Assembly: GCF_014638095.1 (NCBI RefSeq)
Contig: NZ_BMFH01000001.1
Span: 1,683,227-1,747,226 of the forward strand
Direction: 5' to 3'
Length of the DNA: 64,000 nucleotides
Source: Muriicola marianensis
GTDB lineage: Bacteria; Bacteroidota; Bacteroidia; Flavobacteriales; Flavobacteriaceae
Both the position numbers and the translations under genes were made by a program. The first letter of the stretch is position 1. Each line of letters begins with the position of its first letter. The notes below the pieces were generated by a model that saw nothing but the letters and a program-made list of their open reading frames with translations, was not told the origin of the DNA and searched no databases. This document shows positions 1-8,898 of the stretch, piece by piece.

Positions 1-624
1 GTGAATGTTGTCCTGGAAGATCCGGTAAATGAGGATTTGCTATTTGTCGGGACAGACAACGGGCTTTATCTTTCATTAGACAGGGGAGCATCATGGGAAC
101 TGTTCCAGAACGGGATACCGAATGTGGCCGTCCACGATCTGGTCATTCAGCCCGAGGAGAAACACCTGCTGGCAGGCACCCATGGAAGGAGTATTTACAA
201 AGCGGATATCGGCCCCCTGCAGCAAATGACACAGGAGAAGATGGAGGAAGATCTTTTTGTCTACGATATCGCCCCTCTTAAACATTCAGATTACTGGGGG
301 CATAAGTGGAGTGCCTGGGCTGAGCCGAACACACCGGGAATAGACATTACCTTCTACTCCAGGAAGAAAGGAGATTTCACGGCAAAGATCCAGACCCTGG
401 ACGGGATCGAGGTAAGCGGATTTGAGATGCGGGCAGACAGGGGCATAAATATCCTGTCTTACGACGTGGCATTTTCAAAAGCAGGGAAGCTGGCCTACCT
501 GTCTAAGAACAAGGTAAAACTTAAAACGGCAGATGATGGTAAGACCTATCTGCCCAAGGGTTCTTATGAATTGGTACTTAGTGGAAATGGAAAAGAGGTA
601 AGAACGCCTGTAGTTATAGAGTAG
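1..624 (+). CDS. BNR/sortilin-like repeat protein, C-terminal part
   Basis: This is the last 207 codons of a gene that probably begins left of the window; the GTG at base 1 is only the first in-frame codon. Residues 25-32 (SLDRGASW) form an Asp-box (S-x-D-x-G-x-x-W), and the following GTHGRSIYKADI resembles blades of VPS10/BNR propellers found in large exported bacteroidotal 'glycosyl hydrolase' or sortilin-like proteins. The last ~90 residues look like a beta-sandwich tail ending LPKGSYELVLSGNGKEVRTP. The substrate cannot be inferred. It ends about 150 bases before the sdh promoter. Confidence 0.7.
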   Translation: MNVVLEDPVNEDLLFVGTDNGLYLSLDRGASWELFQNGIPNVAVHDLVIQPEEKHLLAGTHGRSIYKADIGPLQQMTQEKMEEDLFVYDIAPLKHSDYWGHKWSAWAEPNTPGIDITFYSRKKGDFTAKIQTLDGIEVSGFEMRADRGINILSYDVAFSKAGKLAYLSKNKVKLKTADDGKTYLPKGSYELVLSGNGKEVRTPVVIE

Positions 625-774
625 TTTGAGAGAGTTCTTAAAGTCTTCTTAAGGGAAGGCGATATTTTGTTGAATTTTTAAGGGCGAAAATAGCCTTATG
701 ACACCCCCTGGATTCAACAGGGTTGAACACCTGTGAAAATTAGCTCAATACGCCGTAAGTATTGGCCTATTTCG

Positions 775-806
775 TTTGCTATTGCGGGGGTTCTGCCGTA
801 AATTTG
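775..806 (+). promoter_or_regulatory. Promoter of sdhCAB (Bacteroidota type)
   Basis: TTTG at 775-778, a 20-base spacer, then TAAATTTG at 799-806, an exact match to the -33/-7 consensus TTTG...TAnnTTTG. The sdhC ATG lies 21 bases downstream. The rest of the 203-base gap (625-827) holds a short inverted repeat (TTCAAC, loop AGG, GTTGAA, 713-727) of unknown meaning and no ORF that I support. Confidence 0.75.
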
Positions 807-827
807 TGACCCTAAACAGTAACTGTA

Positions 828-1496
828 ATGAGTAAAATCATACGATCTTCCATAGCCAGAAAAGTCGTAATGGCACTTTCTGGTATTTTTTTGGTCTTAT
901 TCCTGGCCTTGCATTTCACCATCAACTTTACTTCGGTCATCTCTCCGGAAACCTTCAATGAATTATCTCATTTCATGGGATACAACGTCATTGTGCAATT
1001 TATAATGCAGCCCATCCTGATCGCTGGAGTGGTTATCCATTTCGTGATGGGATTTGTTCTTGAGATTCAGAACAACAGGGCGAGGGGCGTTAAGTACGTA
1101 CAGTACAAAGGAGGCGCTAACGCTCCCTGGGTGTCCAGGAACATGATCATCTCCGGAGCAGTCATCCTGGCCTTCCTCGGACTTCATTTTTACGATTTCT
1201 GGGTACACGAAATGGCCTACAAATACGTGGAAGCCAATCCGGAGGACCCCACCCGGTATTATGCCGAGACCGTTGAGAAATTTGCACCCTTCTGGAGGAC
1301 CGCTATCTATGTGGTCTCCTTCGGGCTCCTCTCCCTTCACCTGTGGCACGGGTTTGCCTCTTCCTTCCAGACTATGGGGGTCAACAACAAGTATACCCCA
1401 TCCATTGTCAATTTCACAAAGATATATGCCGTAGCGATCCCCTTAGGTTTCGCCTTTATCGCCATCTATCATCATTTTAATCCGATAATACACTAA
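828..1496 (+). CDS. sdhC: Succinate dehydrogenase cytochrome b subunit
   Basis: Membrane anchor of succinate:quinone oxidoreductase, passing electrons from SdhB to menaquinone. The 222-residue protein has about five hydrophobic segments (roughly 13-33, 58-79, 105-124, 156-176, 197-217). His29, His71, His120 and His171 lie in four of these and are my candidates for ligands of two b haems, as in the one-anchor, di-haem type B enzymes typical of Bacteroidota. No separate SdhD follows, which fits that type. The gene begins the sdhCAB operon, with 3 bases before sdhA. Identity is firm; the ligand assignment is inference. Confidence 0.93.
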   Translation: MSKIIRSSIARKVVMALSGIFLVLFLALHFTINFTSVISPETFNELSHFMGYNVIVQFIMQPILIAGVVIHFVMGFVLEIQNNRARGVKYVQYKGGANAPWVSRNMIISGAVILAFLGLHFYDFWVHEMAYKYVEANPEDPTRYYAETVEKFAPFWRTAIYVVSFGLLSLHLWHGFASSFQTMGVNNKYTPSIVNFTKIYAVAIPLGFAFIAIYHHFNPIIH

Positions 1497-1499
1497 TAT

Positions 1500-3503
1500 A
1501 TGGGCATTCTAGACTCCAAAGTTCCAAAAGGGCCCCTGGCCGATAAATGGACCAAACATAAGAACGATATCAACCTGGTAAACCCTGCCAACAAAAGGAA
1601 TATCGACATCATTGTCGTTGGGACAGGTTTGGCCGGAGGATCTGCCTCAGCCACCCTTGCCGAGCTGGGTTATAACGTAAAGACCTTCTGTTACCAGGAC
1701 TCTCCGCGCAGGGCGCACTCTATCGCAGCCCAGGGGGGTGTGAATGCTTCCAAGAACTACCAGGGAGACGGGGACAGTGATTACCGCCTCTTTTATGATA
1801 CCATCAAAGGTGGGGATTACCGATCAAGGGAAGCCAACGTATACCGGCTTGCTGAAGTCTCCGGGAATATCATCGACCAGTGTGTGGCGCAAGGGGTGCC
1901 TTTTGCCCGAGAATACGGCGGACTTTTAGACAACCGGTCCTTCGGTGGGGTTTTGGTCTCCCGTACCTTCTACGCTAAAGGTCAGACCGGGCAGCAACTC
2001 CTGCTGGGTGCCTATGCAGCTATGAATCGGCAGATCCAAAGGGGAAAGATCAAGTCCTATACCCGTCACGAAATGCTGGATTTAGTGGTGATCGATGGAA
2101 AAGCGAGAGGGATCATTGCCCGAGACCTTGTCACAGGTGAGATTGAGAGGCACTCTGCCCATGCCGTGGTCATCGCCTCGGGAGGCTATGGAAACCTCTT
2201 CTTCCTCTCAACCTATTGCATGGGAGCCAATGTGATGGCGGCCTGGAGGACCCACAAAAGAGGGGCCTTCTTTGCCAATCCATGCTTTACACAGATTCAC
2301 CCAACATGTATCCCGGTTTCGGGAGATCACCAGTCTAAGCTCACCCTTATGTCTGAGTCCCTGAGAAATGACGGCCGTATCTGGGTACCTAAGAAACTCG
2401 AAGATGCAAAAGCCATTCGGGAAGGGAAATTAAAGCCTACCGAACTTGCTGAGGAAGACAGGGACTATTACCTGGAAAGAAGATATCCTGCATTTGGTAA
2501 CCTGGTCCCCAGGGACGTCGCATCCCGCGCCGCCAAGGAAAGGTGCGATGCCGGATATGGAGTGAATAAAACGGGAGAGGCCGTATACCTCGATTTTGCA
2601 TCAGCTATCAAACGATACGGAACTGAGAAAGCCTATACCTCAGGGATCCAGGATCCCGATGAGGACACAGTAAGGAAACTGGGAGAAGAGGTGATCGAAG
2701 CCAAATACGGAAACCTCTTCCAGATGTACGAGAAGATCGTAGACCAGAATCCCTATAAGACCCCTATGATGATTTACCCCGCCGTGCACTATACGATGGG
2801 CGGACTCTGGGTAGATTACAACCTGATGACCACAGTTCCCGGTTGCTATTCCATTGGGGAATCCAACTTCAGTGACCACGGTGCCAACCGCCTCGGGGCT
2901 TCTGCCCTGATGCAGGGACTGGCAGACGGTTATTTTGTCCTGCCCTACACTATCGGTGACTATCTGTCTGACGATATCAGGACAGGAAAGATCCCTACAG
3001 ACAGCCCGGAATTCGACCAGGCAGAAAAGGACGTCAGGGATAGGCTTAACAAATTAATGTCAGGAAAAGGAAAGCATTCCGTGGATTATTACCACAAGAA
3101 GCTCGGGAAGATCATGTGGGACAAATGCGGGATGAGCCGGAATGAGAAAGGCCTGAAAGAGGCCATAAAAGAGATCGCCGAACTGCGTGCGGATTTCTGG
3201 GAAAATGTGAAAGTTACCGGTAGTCCGGATTCCAAAAACCAGGAGCTGGAGAAAGCGGGCAGGGTAGCTGATTTCCTGGAGATCGGTGAGCTCTTTGCCA
3301 AAGACGCCCTCGAACGCAACGAGTCCTGCGGCGGACACTTCAGGGAAGAGTACCAGACCCCTGAAGGCGAAGCGCTGAGGGATGACAAGAATTACAAGTA
3401 TGTGGCCGCCTGGGAATACAAAGGCGAGCCCAAAGATGCCAAACTTCACAAGGAAGAACTGGTATATGAGAATATTGAACTTAAGACACGATCATACAAA
3501 TAA
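1500..3503 (+). CDS. sdhA: Succinate dehydrogenase / fumarate reductase flavoprotein
   Basis: Catalytic subunit oxidising succinate to fumarate, bound to the cytoplasmic face through SdhB and SdhC. The 667-residue protein has the FAD dinucleotide motif [11 protein letters not shown] (39-49) and the flavinylation region [11 protein letters not shown] (70-80), in which His73 is expected to carry covalent FAD. The QIHPTCIP and [13 protein letters not shown] segments belong to the capping and FAD domains. The length suits the long type B flavoproteins. It is the middle gene of sdhCAB, 3 bases after sdhC and 6 before sdhB. Confidence 0.97.
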   Translation: MGILDSKVPKGPLADKWTKHKNDINLVNPANKRNIDIIVVGTGLAGGSASATLAELGYNVKTFCYQDSPRRAHSIAAQGGVNASKNYQGDGDSDYRLFYDTIKGGDYRSREANVYRLAEVSGNIIDQCVAQGVPFAREYGGLLDNRSFGGVLVSRTFYAKGQTGQQLLLGAYAAMNRQIQRGKIKSYTRHEMLDLVVIDGKARGIIARDLVTGEIERHSAHAVVIASGGYGNLFFLSTYCMGANVMAAWRTHKRGAFFANPCFTQIHPTCIPVSGDHQSKLTLMSESLRNDGRIWVPKKLEDAKAIREGKLKPTELAEEDRDYYLERRYPAFGNLVPRDVASRAAKERCDAGYGVNKTGEAVYLDFASAIKRYGTEKAYTSGIQDPDEDTVRKLGEEVIEAKYGNLFQMYEKIVDQNPYKTPMMIYPAVHYTMGGLWVDYNLMTTVPGCYSIGESNFSDHGANRLGASALMQGLADGYFVLPYTIGDYLSDDIRTGKIPTDSPEFDQAEKDVRDRLNKLMSGKGKHSVDYYHKKLGKIMWDKCGMSRNEKGLKEAIKEIAELRADFWENVKVTGSPDSKNQELEKAGRVADFLEIGELFAKDALERNESCGGHFREEYQTPEGEALRDDKNYKYVAAWEYKGEPKDAKLHKEELVYENIELKTRSYK

Positions 3504-3509
3504 ATTGCT

Positions 3510-4256
3510 ATGAAAATATATTTGAAGATATGGCGACAGAAAGACGCCACCTCCAAAGGAAAGATGGTCGATTATACCCTTGACGGGATCGAAGGCGACA
3601 TGTCCTTTCTGGAAATGCTCGACATCCTCAATGAAGAGCTGATCTCCAAAGGCGAAGAGCCTGTTGAATTCGATCACGACTGTCGGGAAGGGATCTGTGG
3701 AACCTGTTCCCTGCAGATCAACGGACGGCCTCACGGACCGGACACCCGTATCACTGCATGCCAGCTGCATATGCGCAGCTTTAAGGACGGGGATACAATC
3801 ACCATTGAACCTTTCAGGGCCAAGGCATTCCCGGTTGTCAAGGATTTGATCATAGACCGATCTGCCTTCGACAGGATACAGCAGGCAGGAGGTTACATCT
3901 CTGTGAATACTTCAGGGAATACCGTTGATGCGAACGCCATTCCGATTGAAAAAGAAAAAGCAGATCTATCTTTTAATGCCGCCACCTGTATCGGTTGCGG
4001 TGCCTGTGTGGCTGCTTGTAAAAATGCGAGTGCCATGCTGTTCACCTCAGCCAAGGTATCCCAGTTTGCACTCTTGCCACAGGGTAGGGTTGAAGCTGCA
4101 GACCGGGTAATGAATATGGTGAGGCAGATGGATCTGGAAGGATTCGGAAACTGTACCAATACAGGCGCCTGTGAAGTGGAGTGCCCCAAAGGGATCTCCC
4201 TTGAGAACATCGCCAGGATGAACAGGGAGTACCTGAGTGCATCTGTCAGAGGATAA
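3510..4256 (+). CDS. sdhB: Succinate dehydrogenase iron-sulfur subunit
   Basis: Electron-transfer subunit joining the SdhA flavin to the SdhC haems. Cys58, Cys63, Cys66 and Cys84 match the plant-type [2Fe-2S] ligands (CREGICGTC...ITACQ). Cys160, Cys163, Cys166, Cys170 and the later Cys215, Cys221, Cys225 match the [4Fe-4S] and [3Fe-4S] clusters. All expected cluster cysteines are present. The 248-residue length is typical. It is the last gene of the operon, followed 19 bases later by a strong terminator. Confidence 0.97.
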   Translation: MKIYLKIWRQKDATSKGKMVDYTLDGIEGDMSFLEMLDILNEELISKGEEPVEFDHDCREGICGTCSLQINGRPHGPDTRITACQLHMRSFKDGDTITIEPFRAKAFPVVKDLIIDRSAFDRIQQAGGYISVNTSGNTVDANAIPIEKEKADLSFNAATCIGCGACVAACKNASAMLFTSAKVSQFALLPQGRVEAADRVMNMVRQMDLEGFGNCTNTGACEVECPKGISLENIARMNREYLSASVRG

Positions 4257-4275
4257 TAAAATTCTTTTGCTAACC

Positions 4276-4305
4276 ACCCCTGTCCGAAAAGGCAGGGGTT
4301 TTTTT
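4276..4305 (+). terminator. Rho-independent terminator of sdhCAB
   Basis: ACCCCTG pairs with CAGGGGT, extended by CC/GG with one bulged T, around a GAAAA loop and followed by seven T. It lies just after the sdhB stop and reads on the plus strand. Confidence 0.85.
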
Positions 4306-4362
4306 ATGGATCCCGGTCGATTTCAATTTTACTACCTTTAAAAGAACTTAAAACCACTCCCC

Positions 4363-5511
4363 TTGATAGATCGTCTTCCTTCCAAATTGCCTGATCTGCA
4401 GTCCTCCATCTTTACCGTTGTGGGAAAATGGGCTCACAAGCATCAGGCGCTCAACCTCAGCCAGGGATTTCCGAATTTTGGGGCCGACCCTGAACTCCTG
4501 AACTTGGTCTCAAAAGCCTTGGAAGCAGGGTACAATCAATACGCCCCTATGGAGGGCATCTATTCCCTGAGGGAAGTGATCAGTGATAAGATTCATCAAC
4601 TCTACGGGAGAAGATATGACCCGGATAAGGAGATCACAATGGTAGCCGGAGCCACCCAGGGGATCTTCACAGCCATTACAGCAGTTGTTCACAAGGGCGA
4701 TGAGGTGATCGTGTTCAAACCTGCGTACGACTGTTATGAGCCCGCCATTGAGCTCAACGGGGGGAAGGTCGTGCCCCTGCAAATGAAAGGGAAGGATTAC
4801 CGGATCGACTGGGATGAGTTCGGGGCTGCTATCAGCGGGAAGACCCGACTGGTCATCATCAACTCCCCTCACAACCCTACGGGCAACATCCTATCTGAAA
4901 ATGACATGGAACAACTGTCGGAATCCCTCAGGAACACTGATATCATGGTGCTAAGCGATGAGGTCTATGAGCATATGGTTTTTGACGGGGAAATACACAG
5001 AAGCGTTTCCAAATACCCGGAACTCGCCGAGCGGAGCTTTGCCATGGCCTCCTTCGGGAAGACCTTTCACGTGACCGGCTGGAAGATGGGCTATTGTGCT
5101 GCCCCTGCCCCTTTGATGAAAGAATTCCGTAAGGTACACGAGTTCAATGTTTACGCCATCAACCACCCCATCCAAAGGGCCCTGGCCGAATACCTGGCTG
5201 AACCCGATCATTACCTAGGCCTTTCAGATCTATTCCAGAAAAAACGAGATCTTTTTCTCGATGCGATACATCCCTCACGATTCACTTTTACTCCCAGTAA
5301 GGGCACGTACTTTCAACTGCTCGACTACTCCCGTATCACCCAGGAAGGGGATGTGGACTTTGCTAAGCGACTTATATTGGAAAAAGGGATTGCGAGTATA
5401 CCTGTTTCTGTCTTCAATCTCGGAAATCTGGACCAGAAACACCTTCGTTTCTGTTTTGCCAAGACCGATGAAACGCTCCTGAAGGCTGCGGAGATCCTCA
5501 ATTCGATCTGA
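4363..5511 (+). CDS. Methionine-type PLP aminotransferase (KAT/MAT family)
   Basis: Fold-type I aminotransferase of the group named methionine or kynurenine aminotransferase, moving amino groups to 2-oxo acids in the cytoplasm. Lys233 in SFGKTFHVTGWK should bind PLP; NSPHNPTGN (167-175) and LSDEVY (197-202) are the usual cofactor contacts; LRFCFAKTDE near the end carries the substrate carboxylate Arg. The start is TTG, since no in-frame ATG lies before the conserved DRLPSKLP segment. A weak -7 (TACCTTTA, 4333-4340) may drive it after the sdh terminator. Exact substrate is uncertain. Confidence 0.88.
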   Translation: MIDRLPSKLPDLQSSIFTVVGKWAHKHQALNLSQGFPNFGADPELLNLVSKALEAGYNQYAPMEGIYSLREVISDKIHQLYGRRYDPDKEITMVAGATQGIFTAITAVVHKGDEVIVFKPAYDCYEPAIELNGGKVVPLQMKGKDYRIDWDEFGAAISGKTRLVIINSPHNPTGNILSENDMEQLSESLRNTDIMVLSDEVYEHMVFDGEIHRSVSKYPELAERSFAMASFGKTFHVTGWKMGYCAAPAPLMKEFRKVHEFNVYAINHPIQRALAEYLAEPDHYLGLSDLFQKKRDLFLDAIHPSRFTFTPSKGTYFQLLDYSRITQEGDVDFAKRLILEKGIASIPVSVFNLGNLDQKHLRFCFAKTDETLLKAAEILNSI

Positions 5512-6669
5512 TCAGAGAGCCTTTCGCAAGAGGGCCATGAATTCACCCATCTTTGAAGGTTCAAGCCACCGTGTAACCACCACCAGATCGTGTTCCCTGT
5601 CGACAACAATGAAATTTCCCCCGAAGCCGGCGGCGTAGAATAGATCTTCAGACCATCCTTCCCAATGCCGTTCTCCTTTGGTATTCAGCCACCAGAGATA
5701 CCCGTAATTAGGATTGGGAATGGAAGGTGTCGTGGCCTTTTGGATCCAGGTCTCACTGATAATCTGGTCTTGGCTCCATTTGCCTTTGTTGAGGAATAAC
5801 ATCCCGAAACGGGCCATGTCGAGGGTGTTGATAAAGATGCCTCCCCCGCTGTGCCCTCCTCCGGTCACAGATTTTACCTGAACCCCGTCTACCTCGGTCC
5901 AGGCATTCTCATAACCAAACCACCTCCAGGTAGAACTCGCACCGATAGGATCCATCACCTCTTCCTTTAAGACTGCCGGGAGGGATTTGCGCCAAACGTG
6001 GGTAAGGCAATAGGCCAGCAGGTTTACCCGTACATCATTGTACTCCATCACGGTCCCCGGCTCATTTAGTTCCCTGAATTTCCAGTCGTCCAGATCTCCC
6101 TCCCTTGGGGGTCTGTCTGCCCAGTCGAGTCCGCCCCAGAGCTCCCCCGACCAGTCGGAAGTTTGCTGCAGCAAATGCTCCCAGGTGATCTTGGCATTGT
6201 GTTCCCCGGAAAAAGTGCCATCCCAGATATATGTATCAACCTTATCTGTTGTGGTGGCAATCAACTCATCGTCCTCTGCCACGCCTGCGACTGTCGAGAG
6301 GAAGCTTTTAGTCACACTGAAGGTCATATCTACCCTCCCGACATCCCCCCAGGAAGCAACCAGGTATCCATTTTTCAGGATCATCCCGGCAGGTCCACCT
6401 CTCTTCTTGGTGGGACCCAGGATCTCGTGGAAAGGCTCTCTTTTGAACCCTTTGAGGATGGCAATTCTCAGATCGCGGGAACCTGAATATTCATTATTCA
6501 CAGCAAATTTCACGGCATCATTTATGGCAGATGCATTCATATTCACTTGTTGGGGAGATCGGGTCGTCCATACAGCATGCCTGTCAGGAAAATAGTATGC
6601 TTCCTGCCCCCTTGAAGATAGGGCCAGCAACAGAAAAAGCGAAAGAAGCCAAAGTGTTCTCATATCCAA
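5512..6669 (-). CDS. Exported beta-lactamase-like serine hydrolase
   Basis: Serine hydrolase of the class C beta-lactamase / esterase / DD-peptidase superfamily. A signal peptide (residues 1-21, ending SSRGQ) predicts export. Ser118-x-x-Lys121 (SVTK) is the nucleophile motif, Tyr210-Asn211 (EYND) fits the Y-x-N/D position, and GGGHSGGG suits the third motif. The 385-residue length is that of a stand-alone family member without extra domains. Its stop codon abuts that of the upstream aminotransferase with no base between. The natural substrate cannot be told; a resistance role is not implied. Confidence 0.85.
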   Translation of the reverse strand: MDMRTLWLLSLFLLLALSSRGQEAYYFPDRHAVWTTRSPQQVNMNASAINDAVKFAVNNEYSGSRDLRIAILKGFKREPFHEILGPTKKRGGPAGMILKNGYLVASWGDVGRVDMTFSVTKSFLSTVAGVAEDDELIATTTDKVDTYIWDGTFSGEHNAKITWEHLLQQTSDWSGELWGGLDWADRPPREGDLDDWKFRELNEPGTVMEYNDVRVNLLAYCLTHVWRKSLPAVLKEEVMDPIGASSTWRWFGYENAWTEVDGVQVKSVTGGGHSGGGIFINTLDMARFGMLFLNKGKWSQDQIISETWIQKATTPSIPNPNYGYLWWLNTKGERHWEGWSEDLFYAAGFGGNFIVVDREHDLVVVTRWLEPSKMGEFMALLRKAL

Positions 6670-6678
6670 AGTTTAAAA

Positions 6679-7203
6679 TTACAAGGTAGGCAATTGCAGT
6701 TTCATCAACCAGTCCATTTGCCTGTCCTTGCCAATATAATAGGGGTGTTTCCCGAACTTTTCAAATCCCAGGCTTTCGTAGAAGGAAATGGCGCCCTTGT
6801 TCTCTTCCCAAACTCCAAGCCAAATATAGCGTTTCCTGAGCTCAATGGCTTTTTGGATGACCTCATTGATCATCCGTCTGCCAAGCCCCTTATTCTGGTA
6901 CTCCGAGACCACATAAATGCGTTCCAGTTCAATGGCCAGGGGATCCTTCAGATCGGTTTGTGCTGCTGCTTCATTGTATTTGAAGTATCCAGCCACTTTC
7001 CCTTCATGGTACACAAAATAAAAATGGGATAAGGGGTTCTGTAATTCAGACAACAAAGTCTTTGATGAAAGAGCGGTATTGAGGTAGTGCTGAAAATCCT
7101 CAGGGTCGTTCGCGGCTTCGAACGCATCCGAAAATGTCTTTCGTGAGATCTCTGTCAGACTCTCCAAATCTTCAGGTGTACAACGCTTTAAGACCAATTC
7201 CAC
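6679..7203 (-). CDS. GNAT-family N-acetyltransferase
   Basis: Acetyl-CoA-dependent acyltransferase of 174 residues. The LERIYVVSEYQNKGLGRRM segment contains the acetyl-CoA motif A (QNKGLG), and AISFYESLGFEKFG is the usual C-terminal strand-helix of GNATs. It starts 28 bases after the terminator of the 35-aa micro-ORF, so it needs its own promoter or read-through, and it lies 9 bases before the serine hydrolase on the same strand. Substrate unknown. Confidence 0.88.
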   Translation of the reverse strand: MELVLKRCTPEDLESLTEISRKTFSDAFEAANDPEDFQHYLNTALSSKTLLSELQNPLSHFYFVYHEGKVAGYFKYNEAAAQTDLKDPLAIELERIYVVSEYQNKGLGRRMINEVIQKAIELRKRYIWLGVWEENKGAISFYESLGFEKFGKHPYYIGKDRQMDWLMKLQLPTL

Positions 7204-7231
7204 TACACAAGCAAATGAGCCGAAAACTAAT

Positions 7232-7266
7232 AAAAAAAGGAGTAAAACCTATGATTTTACTCCTTT
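7232..7266 (-). terminator. Strong terminator after the 35-aa micro-ORF
   Basis: A perfect 12-bp stem: bases 7236-7247 pair with 7255-7266 around a seven-base loop (CCTATGA on the plus strand). On the minus strand it is followed by seven T. It lies 19 bases beyond the stop of the 35-codon ORF and immediately upstream of the GNAT gene. Confidence 0.85.
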
Positions 7267-7285
7267 CTTCGCTCGTGTTCCGATA

Positions 7286-7393
7286 TCAGAACATAAACAA
7301 CTTTTTTGCCAGTTGTAGAACGCCGTGAAAGAAATCGTTCCTGTAGACTTGTACTTTTTCTTCAGAAGGCGCCTGATTAGTCTTTGTGTCCAT
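7286..7393 (-). CDS. Putative 35-residue micro-protein
   Basis: An ORF of 35 codons, MDTKTNQAPS...AKKLFMF, with an acidic/polar first half and an amphipathic, basic C-terminal part (FFHGVLQLAKKLFMF) that could lie on a membrane or bind a partner. I do not recognise a family. It forms its own transcription unit: a terminator-like element of scoB and a candidate promoter lie upstream, and a perfect 12-bp terminator follows. A 17-codon ORF starting at 7430 in another frame overlaps its start and could couple translation. The unit could instead be a small RNA of about 200 nt. Confidence 0.5.
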   Translation of the reverse strand: MDTKTNQAPSEEKVQVYRNDFFHGVLQLAKKLFMF

Positions 7394-7443
7394 AGCTTCT
7401 TGGGGTTAAGATTAGGTTTAGTTCTTTCATTTTCAAAGGGCTC

Positions 7444-7476
7444 CTAAAATAATAATAGAACGCAAAAAACCGGCAA
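7444..7476 (-). promoter_or_regulatory. Candidate promoter of the 35-aa micro-ORF
   Basis: On the minus strand, TTG (7474-7476), 22 bases, then TATTTTAG (7444-7451), one mismatch from TAnnTTTG. It overlaps the terminator-like hairpin of scoB. The leader to the ATG at 7393 would be about 45 bases. Confidence 0.35.
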
Positions 7477-7497
7477 TAATTGTTGTTAAATTATCGG
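7464..7497 (-). terminator. Terminator-like hairpin after scoB
   Basis: On the minus strand CCGATAATT pairs with AATTATTGG-type bases (AT-rich stem with one G-U pair and a mismatch near the base) and is followed by GGTTTTTTG. It lies about 30 bases after the scoB stop. Confidence 0.5.
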
Positions 7498-7528
7498 CAA
7501 AAGTTGTGAACTCAGAGAAATGAGAAGT

Positions 7529-8182
7529 TTATATGACCATTTCCGGAATATCCCCTTCTATGATCAGGTTGCCCTCTGTGGCTTCGGCAATCGTTTCTAC
7601 TGAAACTCCGGGTGCTCTTTCCAGGAGTTTAAACCCTCCCTCTACTACCTCGAGCACCGCCAGATTGGTGACGATTTTTTTAACGCAGCCCACGCCGGTA
7701 AGTGGCAGGGTACAGCGTTTGAGCAATTTGGATTCACCCGCTTTATTGGTGTGGGTCATGGCGACGATGATGTTTTCTGCTGAGGCTACGAGATCCATGG
7801 CGCCTCCCATTCCCTTCACCATTTTTCCGGGGATCTTCCAGTTGGCGATGTCCCCGTTCTCCGCCACTTCCATAGCCCCTAAAATGGTCAGGTCTACGTG
7901 TTGACCGCGGATCATGGAGAAACTCAGGGCCGAATCGAAGAAGGAGGCTCCCGGGAGGGTGGTTATGGTCTGTTTTCCGGCATTGATGATATCAGCGTCC
8001 TCTTCTCCTTCAAAGGGGAAGGGTCCCATTCCCAGAACACCATTTTCACTTTGAAACTCCACATGTATATCACTGCGCACAAAATTGGCTACCAGGGTGG
8101 GTATGCCAATTCCCAGGTTGACGTAAAAGCCATCCCTGACTTCCTTCGCTATCCTTTTTGCTATTCCGTTCTTGTCCAGCAT
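7529..8182 (-). CDS. scoB: 3-oxoacid CoA-transferase subunit B
   Basis: Small catalytic subunit of succinyl-CoA:3-ketoacid CoA-transferase, used to activate acetoacetate or related oxoacids. The 217-residue protein contains QSENGVLGMGP, where Glu46 is the expected catalytic glutamate that forms the CoA thioester. It directly follows scoA with a one-base overlap, so the two are translationally coupled. Confidence 0.93.
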   Translation of the reverse strand: MLDKNGIAKRIAKEVRDGFYVNLGIGIPTLVANFVRSDIHVEFQSENGVLGMGPFPFEGEEDADIINAGKQTITTLPGASFFDSALSFSMIRGQHVDLTILGAMEVAENGDIANWKIPGKMVKGMGGAMDLVASAENIIVAMTHTNKAGESKLLKRCTLPLTGVGCVKKIVTNLAVLEVVEGGFKLLERAPGVSVETIAEATEGNLIIEGDIPEMVI

Positions 8183-8883
8183 CAGTTTCGGGTTCTTACG
8201 GTTCGTTGTTCGATTCTCTTTTCGTACTTCTCCCCTTTGAAGATCCTTTGTACAAAGATTCCCGGAATATGAATTTCATTGGGATCAAGAGATCCCGCAG
8301 GGAGCAATTCCTCTACCTCTGCAACTGTGATCTTCGCAGCACCACACATACAGGGATTAAAATTCCGAGCTGTGCCTTTGAAGATCAAGTTTCCGGCCTC
8401 ATCCCCTTTCCATGCCTTTACAAAAGAGAAATCGGCCTTATAAGCGTATTCCAGCACGTACATCTTTCCATTAAACTCACGTGTTTCCTTTCCTTCAGCC
8501 ACTTCGGTACCAAATCCTGCCGGGGTATAAAAGGCGGGAAATCCGGCCTGGGCCGCCCTGCATTTTTCAGCAAGGGTTCCCTGGGGTGTGAGTTCCACTT
8601 CCAATTCTCCGCTCAGCATCTGTCGTTCAAATTCGTCATTTTCACCTACATAGGAGGAGATCATTTTCTTGATCTGGTGCTTTTGCAACAATAATCCCAG
8701 ACCGAAGTCGTCTACCCCGGCATTATTGCTGATGCACGTCAGGTCCTTGACACCCAGCCTGACCAATTCCGCAATGGCATTCTCCGGGATACCGCAAAGA
8801 CCGAACCCACCCAACATCAGGGTCATACCGTCCTTTACTCCATCCAGGGCTTCTGCAGGTCCTCCAACTGTTTTTGGGATCAT
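8182..8883 (-). CDS. scoA: 3-oxoacid CoA-transferase subunit A
   Basis: Partner of scoB. The 233-residue protein has the CoA-binding [10 protein letters not shown] segment near its N-terminus and the GPQGTLAE-like loop ([14 protein letters not shown]) of family I CoA-transferases. Together the pair interconverts succinyl-CoA and acetoacetyl-CoA in ketone-body, leucine or fatty-acid breakdown. It lies 15 bases after the PBP gene, so it may be read from the same transcript although the roles are unrelated. Confidence 0.93.
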   Translation of the reverse strand: MIPKTVGGPAEALDGVKDGMTLMLGGFGLCGIPENAIAELVRLGVKDLTCISNNAGVDDFGLGLLLQKHQIKKMISSYVGENDEFERQMLSGELEVELTPQGTLAEKCRAAQAGFPAFYTPAGFGTEVAEGKETREFNGKMYVLEYAYKADFSFVKAWKGDEAGNLIFKGTARNFNPCMCGAAKITVAEVEELLPAGSLDPNEIHIPGIFVQRIFKGEKYEKRIEQRTVRTRN

Positions 8884-8898
8884 AGTTTGTGGTTTTAT

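Noticed and set aside
5512-6669. Serine hydrolase as antibiotic-resistance beta-lactamase
   Set aside because: It has the superfamily fold motifs, but such hydrolases are mostly esterases or peptidases; nothing here shows lactamase action.
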